In this document: positions 26,597 through 34,323 of the stretch, one piece after another
Layout of the letters: each line of letters opens with the position of its first letter
Position numbering within the stretch: the first letter of the stretch is position 1
Source: Legionella steigerwaltii
GTDB taxonomy: Bacteria; Pseudomonadota; Gammaproteobacteria; Legionellales; Legionellaceae
Direction: 5' to 3'
DNA: 37,992 nucleotides
NCBI RefSeq assembly: GCF_001468065.1
Contig: NZ_LNYZ01000017.1
Span: forward strand, 1-37,992
Notes under the pieces: model-generated
Databases searched by the model: none
What the model was told of the DNA's origin: nothing
What the model saw: only the letters and a program-made list of their open reading frames with translations
Program-made: the position numbers and the translations under genes

Positions 26597-26602
26597 ATGA
26601 TA
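26597..26602 (-). promoter_or_regulatory. Probable -10 box of ssrS
   Basis: TATCAT on the minus strand, seven bases before the closing stem of 6S RNA. A weak TGGCAT lies 17 bp further upstream. Confidence 0.5.
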
Positions 26603-26731
26603 GGCCAATCTACGTTCTAATGCCACTTGATTTCGCTGGTTTTTTGCAAAGATTTCGTTAAAGTTGATCAAGGTTTAATTAATTTATTGAATTAATGAGA
26701 GAAATTAAGTTCATGAGAAATTTATTGTTTT

Positions 26732-26787
26732 GTAGCCTGGGTGAAGCGAAGTGGAACCCGGGTTTCGCTGCGCTGCACCCAGGCTAC
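26732..26787. repeat. REP pair between ssrS and the CAP-protein gene
   Basis: An inverted REP pair (GTAGCCTGGGTGAAGCGAAG and GCTGCACCCAGGCTAC) lies just past the stop of the CAP-domain gene, where it can act as a 3' end structure. Confidence 0.85.
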
Positions 26788-26801
26788 GAATCTATGAAAC
26801 A

Positions 26802-27356
26802 TTAACTATGTTTGTGAATGCCAAAAAAGGGAACACCCATGTAGGTTCTTCTTGCAGCGTGTCTTTGAGGAGGGTTTTTGCTTGTTTGTAGAAAAATTTG
26901 GGTATAATAAAGTTTGCCTTGTTTGTCACGAGCAACCCCTATACCAGTTAGATTATAATTTCCTACAATATTTTTTTTATGTCCTGGGCTACGGAGCCAT
27001 TGGCTGACTACGATTTGAGCCGTTTTGTAGTTGTAGGCAACATTCTCGGCTCCACCACCAGTATTTTTAATTTGTGAACGCAGTTTAGCAATACGTTTTC
27101 CAAAGTCTTGATGCCCAAAAGGCATACGGTGGTTCGCCATATCTTGAGAGTGTTGTTTGGCTTGAATTACAATATTATTATCCATTGTAAGCTTAGATAA
27201 GCCGTGTTGCTGCCTGTATTGGTTAATATAGAATAAAACAGCATTTTGAATGGCTGTATCATTTTCAATATGCTTTGCTGCAGAAGCTGCGTAAGCACAA
27301 GGTAATAAATTAAAAAAGATAGAACTTAAAATAATTATTTTGGCTTTTAAAGACAT
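26802..27356 (-). CDS. Exported CAP-domain (SCP/PR1-like) protein
   Basis: A 184-residue protein with a signal peptide (LKAKIIILSSIFFNLLPCAYA) followed by a bacterial CAP domain. The cavity motifs are visible: NQYRQQHGLSKLTMDNN, QHSQDMANHRMPFGHQDFGKRI, GGGAENVAYNYKTAQIVVSQWLRSPGHKKNIVG and GIGVARDKQGKLYYTQIF. Histidines of HQDF and SPGHKKN form the conserved CAP tetrad together with acidic residues. It probably works in the periplasm or outside the cell. The substrate of bacterial CAP proteins is not established. The basic C-terminal tail is unusual. Confidence 0.88.
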   Translation of the reverse strand: MSLKAKIIILSSIFFNLLPCAYAASAAKHIENDTAIQNAVLFYINQYRQQHGLSKLTMDNNIVIQAKQHSQDMANHRMPFGHQDFGKRIAKLRSQIKNTGGGAENVAYNYKTAQIVVSQWLRSPGHKKNIVGNYNLTGIGVARDKQGKLYYTQIFLQTSKNPPQRHAARRTYMGVPFFGIHKHS

Positions 27357-27500
27357 AGCACTTTTCTCTAGAATAAAAGAAGGGAATGGTGACTAAAAAA
27401 AAACCATTTGTCTAGAGTTGACACGATTTAAATAGAATCAAAATAAAAAATAACATTCACTTTGATTCAAGAAAATAAACAAACCGCTTATGAGAGCAAG

Positions 27501-27770
27501 TTAATGGCTTAAATTGCCTATAGCATCCTTTAAATCTTCAACTTCACCGGAATAATGAAAGTAAATTCGTTTTTTTGAGCAGTCTATAATGCACAGTGGT
27601 TCTTGAGGTTGATCACCAAATTGTTTAAATATCCAGAATATTCCATCGCTATGCTGGTTTTCTATTTCTTTTAACAAGTCCACCATTTTATCATTTTCCA
27701 AGGCAGAATGAGGACAATTCAAGCCTAATGTTCCATGGGTTATTTTATAAGCGTAATGTTGTTCTTTCAT
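27501..27770 (-). CDS. Uncharacterised small protein, 89 residues
   Basis: I do not recognise this protein. The ATG at 27770 is well supported by AGGAG seven bases upstream. It is soluble, with a CxH/Cys-containing N-terminus (LNCPHSALENDKMVDLLKEI) and an alternating hydrophobic stretch, GIFWIFKQFGDQPQEPLCIIDCSKKRIYFHYSG, suggesting a small alpha/beta fold. It stands alone, with no operon partner. Probably lineage-specific. Confidence 0.6.
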   Translation of the reverse strand: MKEQHYAYKITHGTLGLNCPHSALENDKMVDLLKEIENQHSDGIFWIFKQFGDQPQEPLCIIDCSKKRIYFHYSGEVEDLKDAIGNLSH

Positions 27771-27853
27771 GATAATACTCCTGCAAATCATTAGAGAAGT
27801 AGATCCGTTTTGATCACATTATAGCCTAGGAAAAGCCACCTTTTCATTCAAGA

Positions 27854-27884
27854 TGCATTCAAATCTGACTTTTCCTCAAGATCC
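27854..27884. repeat. Dispersed 31-bp segment, second copy
   Basis: This matches 17873-17903 at 27 of 31 positions. The terminal arms present around the copy in the pnt operon are not seen here. Confidence 0.4.
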
Positions 27885-27935
27885 TTTATTTATTTGTGAC
27901 TAAGACATAGGTGCTTTGTAGCCCGGATTAGCTTG

Positions 27936-28014
27936 GTAGCCTGGGTGCAGCGCAGCGGAGCCTGGGATGGGGGCCATTATATTCCCGGGTTCTGCTGCGC
28001 TGCACCCAGGCTAC
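27936..28014. repeat. REP pair downstream of the outer-membrane gene
   Basis: Arms GTAGCCTGGGTGCAGCGCAG and CTGCGCTGCACCCAGGCTAC enclose a short loop, and an extra partial arm (GTAGCCCGGATTAGC) precedes it at 27918. It lies nine bases past the stop of the minus-strand gene at 28023. Confidence 0.88.
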
Positions 28015-28022
28015 AATTATTT

Positions 28023-28655
28023 TTATAAATTAACCGATAATCCTACGAGCACCGCATGTAACGTAGGGATGTTAGATAATTGATCTCTTTTAGAATAGGT
28101 ATCCAAATGAAAGTTCGGACCATTGCCACTAAATATTCCTTGATACAACAAACTTAAACTAGCCAAAGCGGTAATTGGATAGCCAAATCCTGCTTGTATT
28201 TCACCTGCTAATTGGGAGATGTCATTTAGAGGAACACGCTCATCCCGCCAATGTCTGTAAGCCAGGCCTCCTTTTAATTGAGCAAAAAAAGAACTATTTC
28301 CCAGAGGATCACTTTTGGTAGTAATTAATAAATCCAACGTAGGGGCAAGAGTAGTTTGCATCGGTATCCATTTTTTAAACGCATGAAACGCTTCTTGAGG
28401 AATGTCTAGTTTTATTCGGGTCCCTGTTTGCAATCCTAATTCCAAGCCCAATGCAATATTTCCTGCAAGCATCATTTCATTAGCCAGTGCTAATCGTCCT
28501 ATTGGAGCATTTTTGTCTCTAGAAGAGACTTGATAACTGCCTGTACCAGCACTTGCAGTAACAGACCATGGCTGATCTTGTGATGTCAGTTTAGGGAAAT
28601 AATCACTAGCGATTACATTAAATGATAATAAAATTCCTATTATAATTAATTTCAT
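28023..28655 (-). CDS. Probable outer-membrane beta-barrel protein
   Basis: A 210-residue protein with a signal peptide (KLIIIGILLSFNVIA, then SDYF). The mature part is rich in alternating amphipathic strands: WSVTASAGTGSYQVSS, MLAGNIALGLELGLQTG, SSFFAQLKGGLAYRHWR, LAGEIQAGFGYPITALASLSLLYQGIF, and a terminal strand LHAVLVGLSVNL. This suggests an eight-stranded OmpW/opacity-like barrel. Relatives seem common in Legionella, although that is from memory. The role is unknown; it stands alone and is bounded by a REP pair. Confidence 0.7.
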   Translation of the reverse strand: MKLIIIGILLSFNVIASDYFPKLTSQDQPWSVTASAGTGSYQVSSRDKNAPIGRLALANEMMLAGNIALGLELGLQTGTRIKLDIPQEAFHAFKKWIPMQTTLAPTLDLLITTKSDPLGNSSFFAQLKGGLAYRHWRDERVPLNDISQLAGEIQAGFGYPITALASLSLLYQGIFSGNGPNFHLDTYSKRDQLSNIPTLHAVLVGLSVNL

Positions 28656-28781
28656 ATGCCATATCCCTAAATGAATTGTTCATAATCATACTCTTGCATG
28701 CCAATAATAAGAATTTTTTAGAACCTTTTTACAGGCCTAGTTCCATCACTGCAAAAGTACCTATGGGAATAGTAAACATAA

Positions 28782-28821
28782 AAAAAGGCAAGCACCTTAA
28801 GCATGATACAACCGCCTTTTT
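28782..28821 (-). terminator. Terminator of tRNA-Ser
   Basis: The arms AAAAAGGC and GCCTTTTT form a stem with a 24-base loop and a T run in the minus direction, just past the CCA end of the tRNA gene. Confidence 0.65.
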
Positions 28822-28829
28822 ATCGAGCT

Positions 28830-28917
28830 TGGCGGAGAGAGAGGGATTCGAACCCTCGATACGTTGCCGTATACACACTTTCCAGGCGTGCGCCTTCGAC
28901 CGCTCGGCCATCTCTCC
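28830..28917 (-). tRNA. tRNA-Ser (anticodon GGA)
   Basis: An 88-base class II tRNA with a long variable arm. The minus strand starts GGAGAGATGGCCGAGCGG, the anticodon loop CCTGGAAAG holds GGA, the T-loop GGTTCGAATCC is intact and the encoded 3' end is GCCA. The sequence is very like E. coli serW/serX. It reads UCC and UCU codons. Confidence 0.97.
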
Positions 28918-28929
28918 AATTCGGGCAAG

Positions 28930-28956
28930 CTTATACAGGTCGGATAATAAAATCAA
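28930..28956 (-). promoter_or_regulatory. Promoter of tRNA-Ser
   Basis: The -10 box is TATAAG (28930-28935) and the -35 box is TTGATT (28951-28956), 15 bp apart, followed by a G/C-containing discriminator before the tRNA, as is usual for stable RNA genes under stringent control. Confidence 0.55.
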
Positions 28957-29108
28957 CCCTTGTGCAGACCTAAATTTATAACTTATATACATAATTTATA
29001 ATAGATAATGTATATACTATAAATAAATGGTTCTAAAGACTGTTAACGGCTCATTGACCATTGTGGCCAAATAAATTGTTAAGACGTTTTATTTAAAAGG
29101 ATTGAATT

Positions 29109-29567
29109 ATGTTAGCAAGAACTTTTATTTTAATTCTAAGCCTTATTTCATCAAGCCCGCTTTGGGCTGCTATTACCTGTTATTACACTTTAGTTAAAGA
29201 CAGTTGTTGGACTAAATATAATGTATCTGTAGATGTAATGGACGCGGCATCGGCTAAAATTCTAACTACGATAACAGTCCCTTCCGGAAAGTCTTGGATA
29301 CGTCAAACTTTTCCTTGTGAAGCGGGTCAAAAACTAATGTATCGAGCTCAGTTTTCCCCGGTTTTTTGGGAAAGTGATAAAGGGAAAACATATAGTGCCA
29401 AAAATTATTGGTCTTTGCCCAATACAATAAATCCTGGAGACTCAGCTTGGAATGTCACGGTTTGCTATCCTAGTGATTTTTCACTCGTTCCTCTGCCTCC
29501 TGATGTATCAGGCAATTGCAGTTGTAATTTTGATGGTATTCCGCCGATACCACCAAAAAAGATATAA
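29109..29567 (+). CDS. Exported cysteine-containing protein, 152 residues
   Basis: I do not recognise the family. The signal peptide LARTFILILSLISSSPLWA ends at AxA-like residues before ITCYYTLVKDSC. The mature part has six cysteines (ITC, DSC, FPC, VTVC, GNC, SC), consistent with disulphides outside the cytoplasm, and a proline-rich end, IPPIPPKKI. AAAAGGATTGAATT precedes the ATG. It could be a substrate of type II secretion, as many Legionella exported proteins are, but nothing in the sequence proves this. It is followed by nagZ. Confidence 0.7.
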   Translation: MLARTFILILSLISSSPLWAAITCYYTLVKDSCWTKYNVSVDVMDAASAKILTTITVPSGKSWIRQTFPCEAGQKLMYRAQFSPVFWESDKGKTYSAKNYWSLPNTINPGDSAWNVTVCYPSDFSLVPLPPDVSGNCSCNFDGIPPIPPKKI

Positions 29568-29667
29568 ATGGCATTAATTTTTATCTTTGTGTATGATTCT
29601 CGCTACAACATAAAACTAAAACTAATTTTTAGGAAGGATTTTTCCTTATTTGTTGACGGAGCGACTG

Positions 29668-30741
29668 ATGATTACTCTTAGAAATAAAATTGGTCAAATG
29701 TTAATTATGGGCTTTGATGGTTTTGATATCCACGACAAAAGCCCTGTTGCTGAATGGCTATCATCGGATGGACTAGGTGGCGTTTTGTTATTTGATCAAG
29801 ATATTTCTACGGGATTATATGGTAAGAATTTAAGAAATCAGGTACAAATCAAACGCCTAACCCACCAACTCAATTATTATTCTTCAGAAATAAATTACAG
29901 AAATAATGATTTGCCCTTATTAATTGCTATAGATTATGAAGGGGGAGCTATTGATCGTTTGTCACGGATTGAAGGATGTATGCCCACCATGAGTGCCCAC
30001 AATATGGCACAATTATCTCCTGAGGCTTTACAGGCTGAATTGACGCAAATGGCATTTACCTTAAAATCTTTAGGGTTTAATCTTAATTTCGCTCCAGTTG
30101 TTGATTTGCATTTACAAGATGAGCAAGGAATTATTGGAAGCTTACAGCGTAGTTTTTCAATGAATCCTGATGATGTAGTTCGTTTGGCCAGAAAATTTGT
30201 TGATATTTTTTATCATTATGGTATTGCTTGTTGTTATAAACATTTCCCAGGTCATGGCAGTGCATTGGGAGATACCCATAAAGGTTTTGTGGACGTTACC
30301 AATACATTCTGTAGAGAAGAGTTGGTTCCTTATTACCAATTAGCAAAAGATATTTATAAACCAACTCTGATTATGACTGCACATGTAGTGAATAAACAGT
30401 TGGATAAGCAGGGCTTACCAGCTACTTTATCCCATGATATTTTAACCAGCTCGTTGCGTGAGACGATTGGCTATGATGGAGTCATCATTGCTGATGACTT
30501 ACAAATGCAAGCAATTACAGATCATTACTCACTTGAAGATGCCTTATGCATGTCAATCAATGCAGGGGCTGATATGCTTATTTTCGCGAATCAATTAGGG
30601 AAAATTACGGCGCCAGAAGTGATTGAAGTAATTGAGCGACTTGTTTTCAAGCAAAGAATAGAACACCAACGTATCGAAGATGCTTATCGCCGAATCATTC
30701 GGTTAAAGCAACAAATCAAGTGCATTGAGTTGGTAGATTGA
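29668..30741 (+). CDS. nagZ: Beta-N-acetylglucosaminidase (glycoside hydrolase family 3)
   Basis: A 357-residue single-domain GH3 enzyme. LLIAIDYEGGAIDRL and NFAPVVDLH are family blocks. KHFPGHGSALGDTHKG (191-206) carries the Asp/His pair for acid-base catalysis. The nucleophile is in IIADDLQM (D276 or D277; the family pattern is (S/A)DDLxM). NagZ acts in the cytoplasm on muropeptides imported during peptidoglycan recycling, and so affects beta-lactamase induction in some species. I chose the ATG at 29668, six bases after GGAG; an earlier TTG would sit before that ribosome site. Confidence 0.92.
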   Translation: MITLRNKIGQMLIMGFDGFDIHDKSPVAEWLSSDGLGGVLLFDQDISTGLYGKNLRNQVQIKRLTHQLNYYSSEINYRNNDLPLLIAIDYEGGAIDRLSRIEGCMPTMSAHNMAQLSPEALQAELTQMAFTLKSLGFNLNFAPVVDLHLQDEQGIIGSLQRSFSMNPDDVVRLARKFVDIFYHYGIACCYKHFPGHGSALGDTHKGFVDVTNTFCREELVPYYQLAKDIYKPTLIMTAHVVNKQLDKQGLPATLSHDILTSSLRETIGYDGVIIADDLQMQAITDHYSLEDALCMSINAGADMLIFANQLGKITAPEVIEVIERLVFKQRIEHQRIEDAYRRIIRLKQQIKCIELVD

Positions 30742-30770
30742 AAATTTGAATCCTGCACTCACATGTACAA

Positions 30771-30786
30771 ACGTGAACGTTCACGT
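30771..30786. promoter_or_regulatory. 16-bp perfect palindrome upstream of the symporter promoter
   Basis: The half-site ACGTGAAC is repeated in perfect inversion with no spacer, between nagZ and the promoter at 30837. With flanking CACT/AGTG the symmetry extends further. It lacks a T run, so a protein-binding site fits better than a terminator. Confidence 0.45.
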
Positions 30787-30836
30787 GTGTAAGTGTAGTT
30801 ATTGGTAAATTATAGTGTTAAAGGGGTTAAAATCTC

Positions 30837-30864
30837 TTGACGAACAGGCTGGATGTGTTAGAAT
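30837..30864 (+). promoter_or_regulatory. Sigma-70 promoter of the leader peptide and symporter
   Basis: The -35 box TTGACG and the -10 box TAGAAT are 16 bp apart. The predicted start, near 30871, gives a leader of about 150 bases that contains the poly-cysteine ORF. Confidence 0.6.
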
Positions 30865-30909
30865 ATTTCTCATTGTACATATTTTAATCATGTCGAAGAT
30901 AAGGTTTTT

Positions 30910-30987
30910 ATGTTAACTCACTCGAACCAAACAACTCATCGTTCAACTCTCACTCATTTTAAACTTGTTTCTTGTTGTTGCTGCTAA
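30910..30987 (+). CDS. Leader peptide ending in four consecutive cysteines
   Basis: A 25-codon ORF with its own ribosome site (AAGG, five bases before ATG), starting about 40 bases after the predicted transcription start. It ends Ser-Cys-Cys-Cys-Cys-stop (TCT TGT TGT TGC TGC TAA), 37 bp before the symporter start. It also has five Thr and three His residues. Runs of one amino acid just before the stop are typical of attenuation leaders that sense charged tRNA. The stretch around it is rich in C and poor in G, which could suit Rho-dependent control. I see no GC-rich terminator hairpin. The role is inferred; the ORF and its context are directly visible. Confidence 0.6.
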   Translation: MLTHSNQTTHRSTLTHFKLVSCCCC

Positions 30988-31024
30988 CTAATCTCTTTAC
31001 TTTCATTTTTTAAGGATCACCAAC

Positions 31025-32305
31025 ATGTGTGCAGCGCATCAACAACAGAAAAAACTCATTTTCAGCACTCCCGTGATTTACGCTTTAATGATTGGTTTGG
31101 GTATTGCCAGTGGATTGTCAGACATTGCCGTGTTGAAAGAAACAGGGCTATTGATTTCTGATTTGTTTATTAAACTTTTTAAGTGCATCAGTTTACCCAT
31201 CATTTCTTTATCCATCATTGTTACCTTAGCTAACTACAAAACTGATGGATATATGAAAAAAATCTGGCAGCGTACGATTAAGTATACTTTTTCTACTACT
31301 GTAGTGGCTGCAGTGATCAGTTGTTTGCTTTATATCATCATTCAACCCAGCTCAGTGCAAGTCAATTTGGATGTGTCGCAAGCAGCCAAATCAGCGAGCA
31401 GTTTAGGTTATTTGGGATATCTGGCAAATATTGTCCCTACTAATCTATTATCTCCTTTTCTTGAACAACAAGTTATGGGGGTCTTGTTCTTAAGTATTAT
31501 TATCGGCATTGCAGTGCGTCAAATTCCTGATGAAGAAGCACGTGATACCCTTACGCGGTTTTTCCGAGGCGCACACGGTATGTTTTTAGTGATGACGCGT
31601 TGGATTATTGCAGTGATTCCTTTAGGGCTGTTTGGTTTTATTACCTCAACAGTTGTTCAATTGCGTTCAGGTATGGATATCAAGGGGATTGGTGAGTATT
31701 TACTGATTGTTGTTTTAGCCAATTTAGTCCAAGGTTTTGTAATTTTACCTTTATGGCTAAAAAAGAATAATATTCGGCCTTTTGTCGCAATGCGTTCCAT
31801 GCTTCCTGCATTATCGGTCGCTTTTTTCTCTAAGTCTTCTGTAGGTACATTACCGGTTACAATGAATACTATAGAAAAGAATTTGCAGGTGAAACCAGCA
31901 GTAAGCCGTTTTGTTTTACCTTTATGCACCAGCATTAACATGAATGGTTGTGCTGCCTTTATTTTCGCAACGGTGATTTATTTAATGCAGAATCACGGTA
32001 TGCCTATTTCTTACGGCACCATGGTTTTGTGGGTATTCGTTGCTACTGTTGCTGCTATTGGCAATGCTGGGGTACCTATGGGATGTTTCTTTTTGAGCAT
32101 TAGCCTATTATCCAGTATGAACGTTCCTATTGTGCTTATGGGCGTCATTTTACCTTTCTATGGTTTAATTGATATGTTGGAAACGGCTTTAAATGTTTGG
32201 TCTGATGCCTGTGTGACTAAGATTGTAAATGATAAAGCAATTGCCGAGGAGCAGGGCGCATTAAAGCCTCGAAAAGTATCCTCATATGAGCCCGAGTTAG
32301 GTTAA
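31025..32305 (+). CDS. DAACS-family (SLC1) dicarboxylate/amino acid:cation symporter
   Basis: A 426-residue inner-membrane transporter with about eight spans and two re-entrant loops. FSKSSVGTLPVTM corresponds to the serine-rich HP1 tip, PLCTSINMNGCAAF to the NMDGT-like helix 7 motif, IGNAGVPMGCFFLSISLLSS to HP2, and MLETALNVWSDACVT to the substrate-binding helix 8 (usually R/DxxxNVxGD). The helix 8 arginine used by acidic amino acid carriers is not evident, which argues against glutamate or succinate. The family also contains the cystine carrier TcyP and the Ser/Thr carrier SstT. The poly-Cys leader favours cystine or cysteine. AAGGA lies eight bases before the ATG. Confidence 0.88.
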   Translation: MCAAHQQQKKLIFSTPVIYALMIGLGIASGLSDIAVLKETGLLISDLFIKLFKCISLPIISLSIIVTLANYKTDGYMKKIWQRTIKYTFSTTVVAAVISCLLYIIIQPSSVQVNLDVSQAAKSASSLGYLGYLANIVPTNLLSPFLEQQVMGVLFLSIIIGIAVRQIPDEEARDTLTRFFRGAHGMFLVMTRWIIAVIPLGLFGFITSTVVQLRSGMDIKGIGEYLLIVVLANLVQGFVILPLWLKKNNIRPFVAMRSMLPALSVAFFSKSSVGTLPVTMNTIEKNLQVKPAVSRFVLPLCTSINMNGCAAFIFATVIYLMQNHGMPISYGTMVLWVFVATVAAIGNAGVPMGCFFLSISLLSSMNVPIVLMGVILPFYGLIDMLETALNVWSDACVTKIVNDKAIAEEQGALKPRKVSSYEPELG

Positions 32306-32331
32306 ACAGAGATCAGATATCATCAAATAGT

Positions 32332-32420
32332 GTAGCCTGGGTGCAGCGCAGCGGAACCCGGGTTGGGAGATTCACTTATGCTCATAAAACCCGGGTTCCG
32401 CTGCGCTGCACCCAGGCTAC
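32332..32420. repeat. REP pair downstream of the symporter
   Basis: Arms GTAGCCTGGGTGCAGCGCAG and CTGCGCTGCACCCAGGCTAC around a short loop, between the convergent symporter gene and the exported protein gene at 32447. Confidence 0.9.
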
Positions 32421-32446
32421 AAAGAACCCAGATTACATTCCATAAT

Positions 32447-33349
32447 TCACAACGCTGCTTCTGAAAAATTTTCCTCGTTATCTATTTTTCCACCAGGATT
32501 CAAACATCGATGGTTTTCATAAGGCTCACAATTATGTGCGAAGTACTGCTTAAAGTTTGATACAAATAGTTCTTCATTTTCCATAAGGAAAATTTTTTCA
32601 GGTTGTAATTCAACATAATTTGAGTCTCTTAAGACTGCTTTATAAATGGAACTTGCATGAGAGGAAACCCATTTATCCAGGAAAGGTAGTATTTTATTGG
32701 GATCTGTAGAAAAGAAGTTTTGATAGATATCGCTAAATAACTTACTTCTCATTTCATAATTGCTTTTGAAATAGAAATTGCTACGGTCTTTGTGATACTC
32801 GACAAAAGGAGGTCTATTGGGCTTTTTTTTCATCCCTGCTGCGATTTCTAGGGAAATGATGAGACCTTTTGCAGACTCAATTTTATATTTTGTACCTAAT
32901 AAATCAGAACCATTGTATTCGTTGAGATAGGATTCCAAGTAGGAAACTGCTTCATCACTTAAAGGATCAAAATAACTGCTAATAATAAATTGAATTGCTA
33001 ATTTAGTTTCTGGGTTATAGATACAACTAATATAAATTGCATAAGTAAATTGTTCATTCACTATTTTTTTTACTAAGATTTTATCAATTTGATTATGTAC
33101 TTCATCACAGGTGAGTTGTTGATTTTCTATGTTTTGATCCATACGAATGATTTGAGTTGGATAATCAATGTTACGGGTAAATGATTTGTTTTTTTTTAAG
33201 CTATCTATTTCATTTGAATAAGTGACAGTTTGGTTGTTTTTATTCTCCGGGCTTTGTGAAATCATTAAGGTGGTCGCATCATCATGAGTCTGGCTGAAAA
33301 CACATAGTGGCATTAAAATAAAAGGGGCAAGCAAATAATTAACTTTCAT
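32447..33349 (-). CDS. Exported protein of unknown function, 300 residues
   Basis: I do not recognise the family. A signal peptide, KVNYLLAPFILMPLCVFS, precedes QTHDD. The mature part is acidic, Asn- and Tyr-rich, and has four cysteines (LTCDEVHNQ, ISCIYNPE, HNCEPYE, HRCLNPGG) that could form two disulphides. The centre has a strand-rich segment (FTYAIYISC, KLAIQFIISSYF) and then helices. There are no motifs of known hydrolases. It is probably periplasmic or secreted. It stands alone, convergent with the symporter. Confidence 0.72.
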   Translation of the reverse strand: MKVNYLLAPFILMPLCVFSQTHDDATTLMISQSPENKNNQTVTYSNEIDSLKKNKSFTRNIDYPTQIIRMDQNIENQQLTCDEVHNQIDKILVKKIVNEQFTYAIYISCIYNPETKLAIQFIISSYFDPLSDEAVSYLESYLNEYNGSDLLGTKYKIESAKGLIISLEIAAGMKKKPNRPPFVEYHKDRSNFYFKSNYEMRSKLFSDIYQNFFSTDPNKILPFLDKWVSSHASSIYKAVLRDSNYVELQPEKIFLMENEELFVSNFKQYFAHNCEPYENHRCLNPGGKIDNEENFSEAAL

Positions 33350-33545
33350 AACAAAACTCCTTTTTGGTCAGCCCAGCATTGCATCCTGCAAGTTCAAAAT
33401 TTTTTGACTGGGTTATTTTGAGTATAGTTGAGTGGATGAAAATTATTCTTAATGTTCATTTGTTCTCTGAGGAGGTTTTCTAAAGGAATAGGTATCAAAA
33501 TTGGCACTTAACTTGTACTGTACTTTTTAGCTTGAGGCATGAGAA

Positions 33546-33692
33546 ATGATCTATGCAGTAATTATAAAAAGTGATGGCAGGCATTTATATACAAATAGAA
33601 CACGTGTGATAATATTTAACCTGAGAGAAATGGTTGCAATCTTCTGCAAGTGTTTACTGTCTGAATTGACAAGTATTTGTAACTCGGATTAA
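33546..33692 (+). CDS. Doubtful 48-residue ORF
   Basis: The ATG follows GAGG at eight bases. The product would be MIYAVIIKSDGRHLYTN... and a cysteine-containing end that runs into the left arm and loop of the inverted repeat at 33664-33724. No family is recognised. It could be a small gene truncated by the repeat, or chance. Confidence 0.22.
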   Translation: MIYAVIIKSDGRHLYTNRTRVIIFNLREMVAIFCKCLLSELTSICNSD

Positions 33693-33724
33693 ACGCTAAT
33701 ACAGGCTACAAATACTTGTCAATT
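33664..33724. repeat. Perfect 18-bp inverted repeat with a 25-base loop
   Basis: The arms AATTGACAAGTATTTGTA and its exact complement form a stable stem. The loop resembles a decayed REP arm (CTCGGATTAAACGCTAATACAGG). There is no T run beyond A/T-rich sequence. It may be a small mobile repeat or an RNA hairpin upstream of the gene at 33837. Confidence 0.7.
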
Positions 33725-33836
33725 TAGCACATGAAACCCTTATATGTTGTAGCACTACTTTTTTCAAGTTCAATGGAGATTGAAGTTAGTTCATTCAAGA
33801 GCAGACTTCATCTATTTAAATTTTTAGGGAAATAAA

Positions 33837-34310
33837 ATGAAAACAATATTCGCGATAGTTAGTCCTGCTTATATTAAGGCGGGTAATAGTCTTACCGATT
33901 GGGCTTCTTATTTGGTTTCTCCTCTACATACCATCGCATTTGAGCAGGTTTGTGGGTACTCATTAGGCAATGAGGTCCTGTTTTTTGAAAAGATAGAAGA
34001 TGCGAAGAAGCTCATGGAGGATGCAATCAAAGGTAAAAAATCTGATGCTACAATTACGCTTCAAAAAGCGATTGTAGCATTAGAGGCAGATGATGATGGG
34101 AAAATCACAGGATTTGGCAAGCTTTATACGCCTGATTTTGATAAGCGCTTTGAACAAGCTGAAGATCATTTTTTTAAGGCAGTGCGAGTTCCTAAATGGA
34201 GTGAACGAGCAATTGATGCTAAAAAAGATGTCTCACCAGAAGCACTTTCTGAAATGAACATTCAGTATGAGACGAGTAAAAAAGCAGTTACCGAACACGC
34301 CTCAATTTAA
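33837..34310 (+). CDS. Uncharacterised protein, 157 residues
   Basis: I do not recognise the family. It is soluble, with a hydrophobic N-terminal third (TIFAIVSPAYIKAGNSLTDWASYLVSPLHTIAFEQV) that is not a normal signal peptide. The rest is charged and helical: EKIEDAKKLMEDAIKGKKSDATITLQKAIVALEADDDGKITGFGKLY, then KRFEQAEDHFFKAVRVPKW. TAGGGAAATAAA precedes the ATG. It stands alone and is followed by a REP pair. It may be a lineage-specific cytoplasmic protein; translocation by a type IV system cannot be judged from the sequence. Confidence 0.65.
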   Translation: MKTIFAIVSPAYIKAGNSLTDWASYLVSPLHTIAFEQVCGYSLGNEVLFFEKIEDAKKLMEDAIKGKKSDATITLQKAIVALEADDDGKITGFGKLYTPDFDKRFEQAEDHFFKAVRVPKWSERAIDAKKDVSPEALSEMNIQYETSKKAVTEHASI

Positions 34311-34323
34311 AAAGCATCATATT

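Larger units (their letters stand above)
33350..33836. other. Intergenic region of 487 bp
   Basis: Between two divergent genes. It holds a small doubtful ORF (33546-33692) and a long perfect hairpin (33664-33724). The promoters for both flanking genes must lie here, but none is clear-cut. AT-rich throughout. Confidence 0.5.

Noticed and set aside
28676..28992. Open frames on both strands across 28676-28992, with EREGFEPSIR-like and MAERSKAHAWK-like translations
   Set aside because: Both are translations of the tRNA-Ser(GGA) gene and its flanks, a well-known annotation artefact.
33837..34310. Type IV secretion effector
   Set aside because: The C-terminus has no clear glutamate-rich translocation signal, and there is no eukaryotic-like domain, so the label would be speculation.
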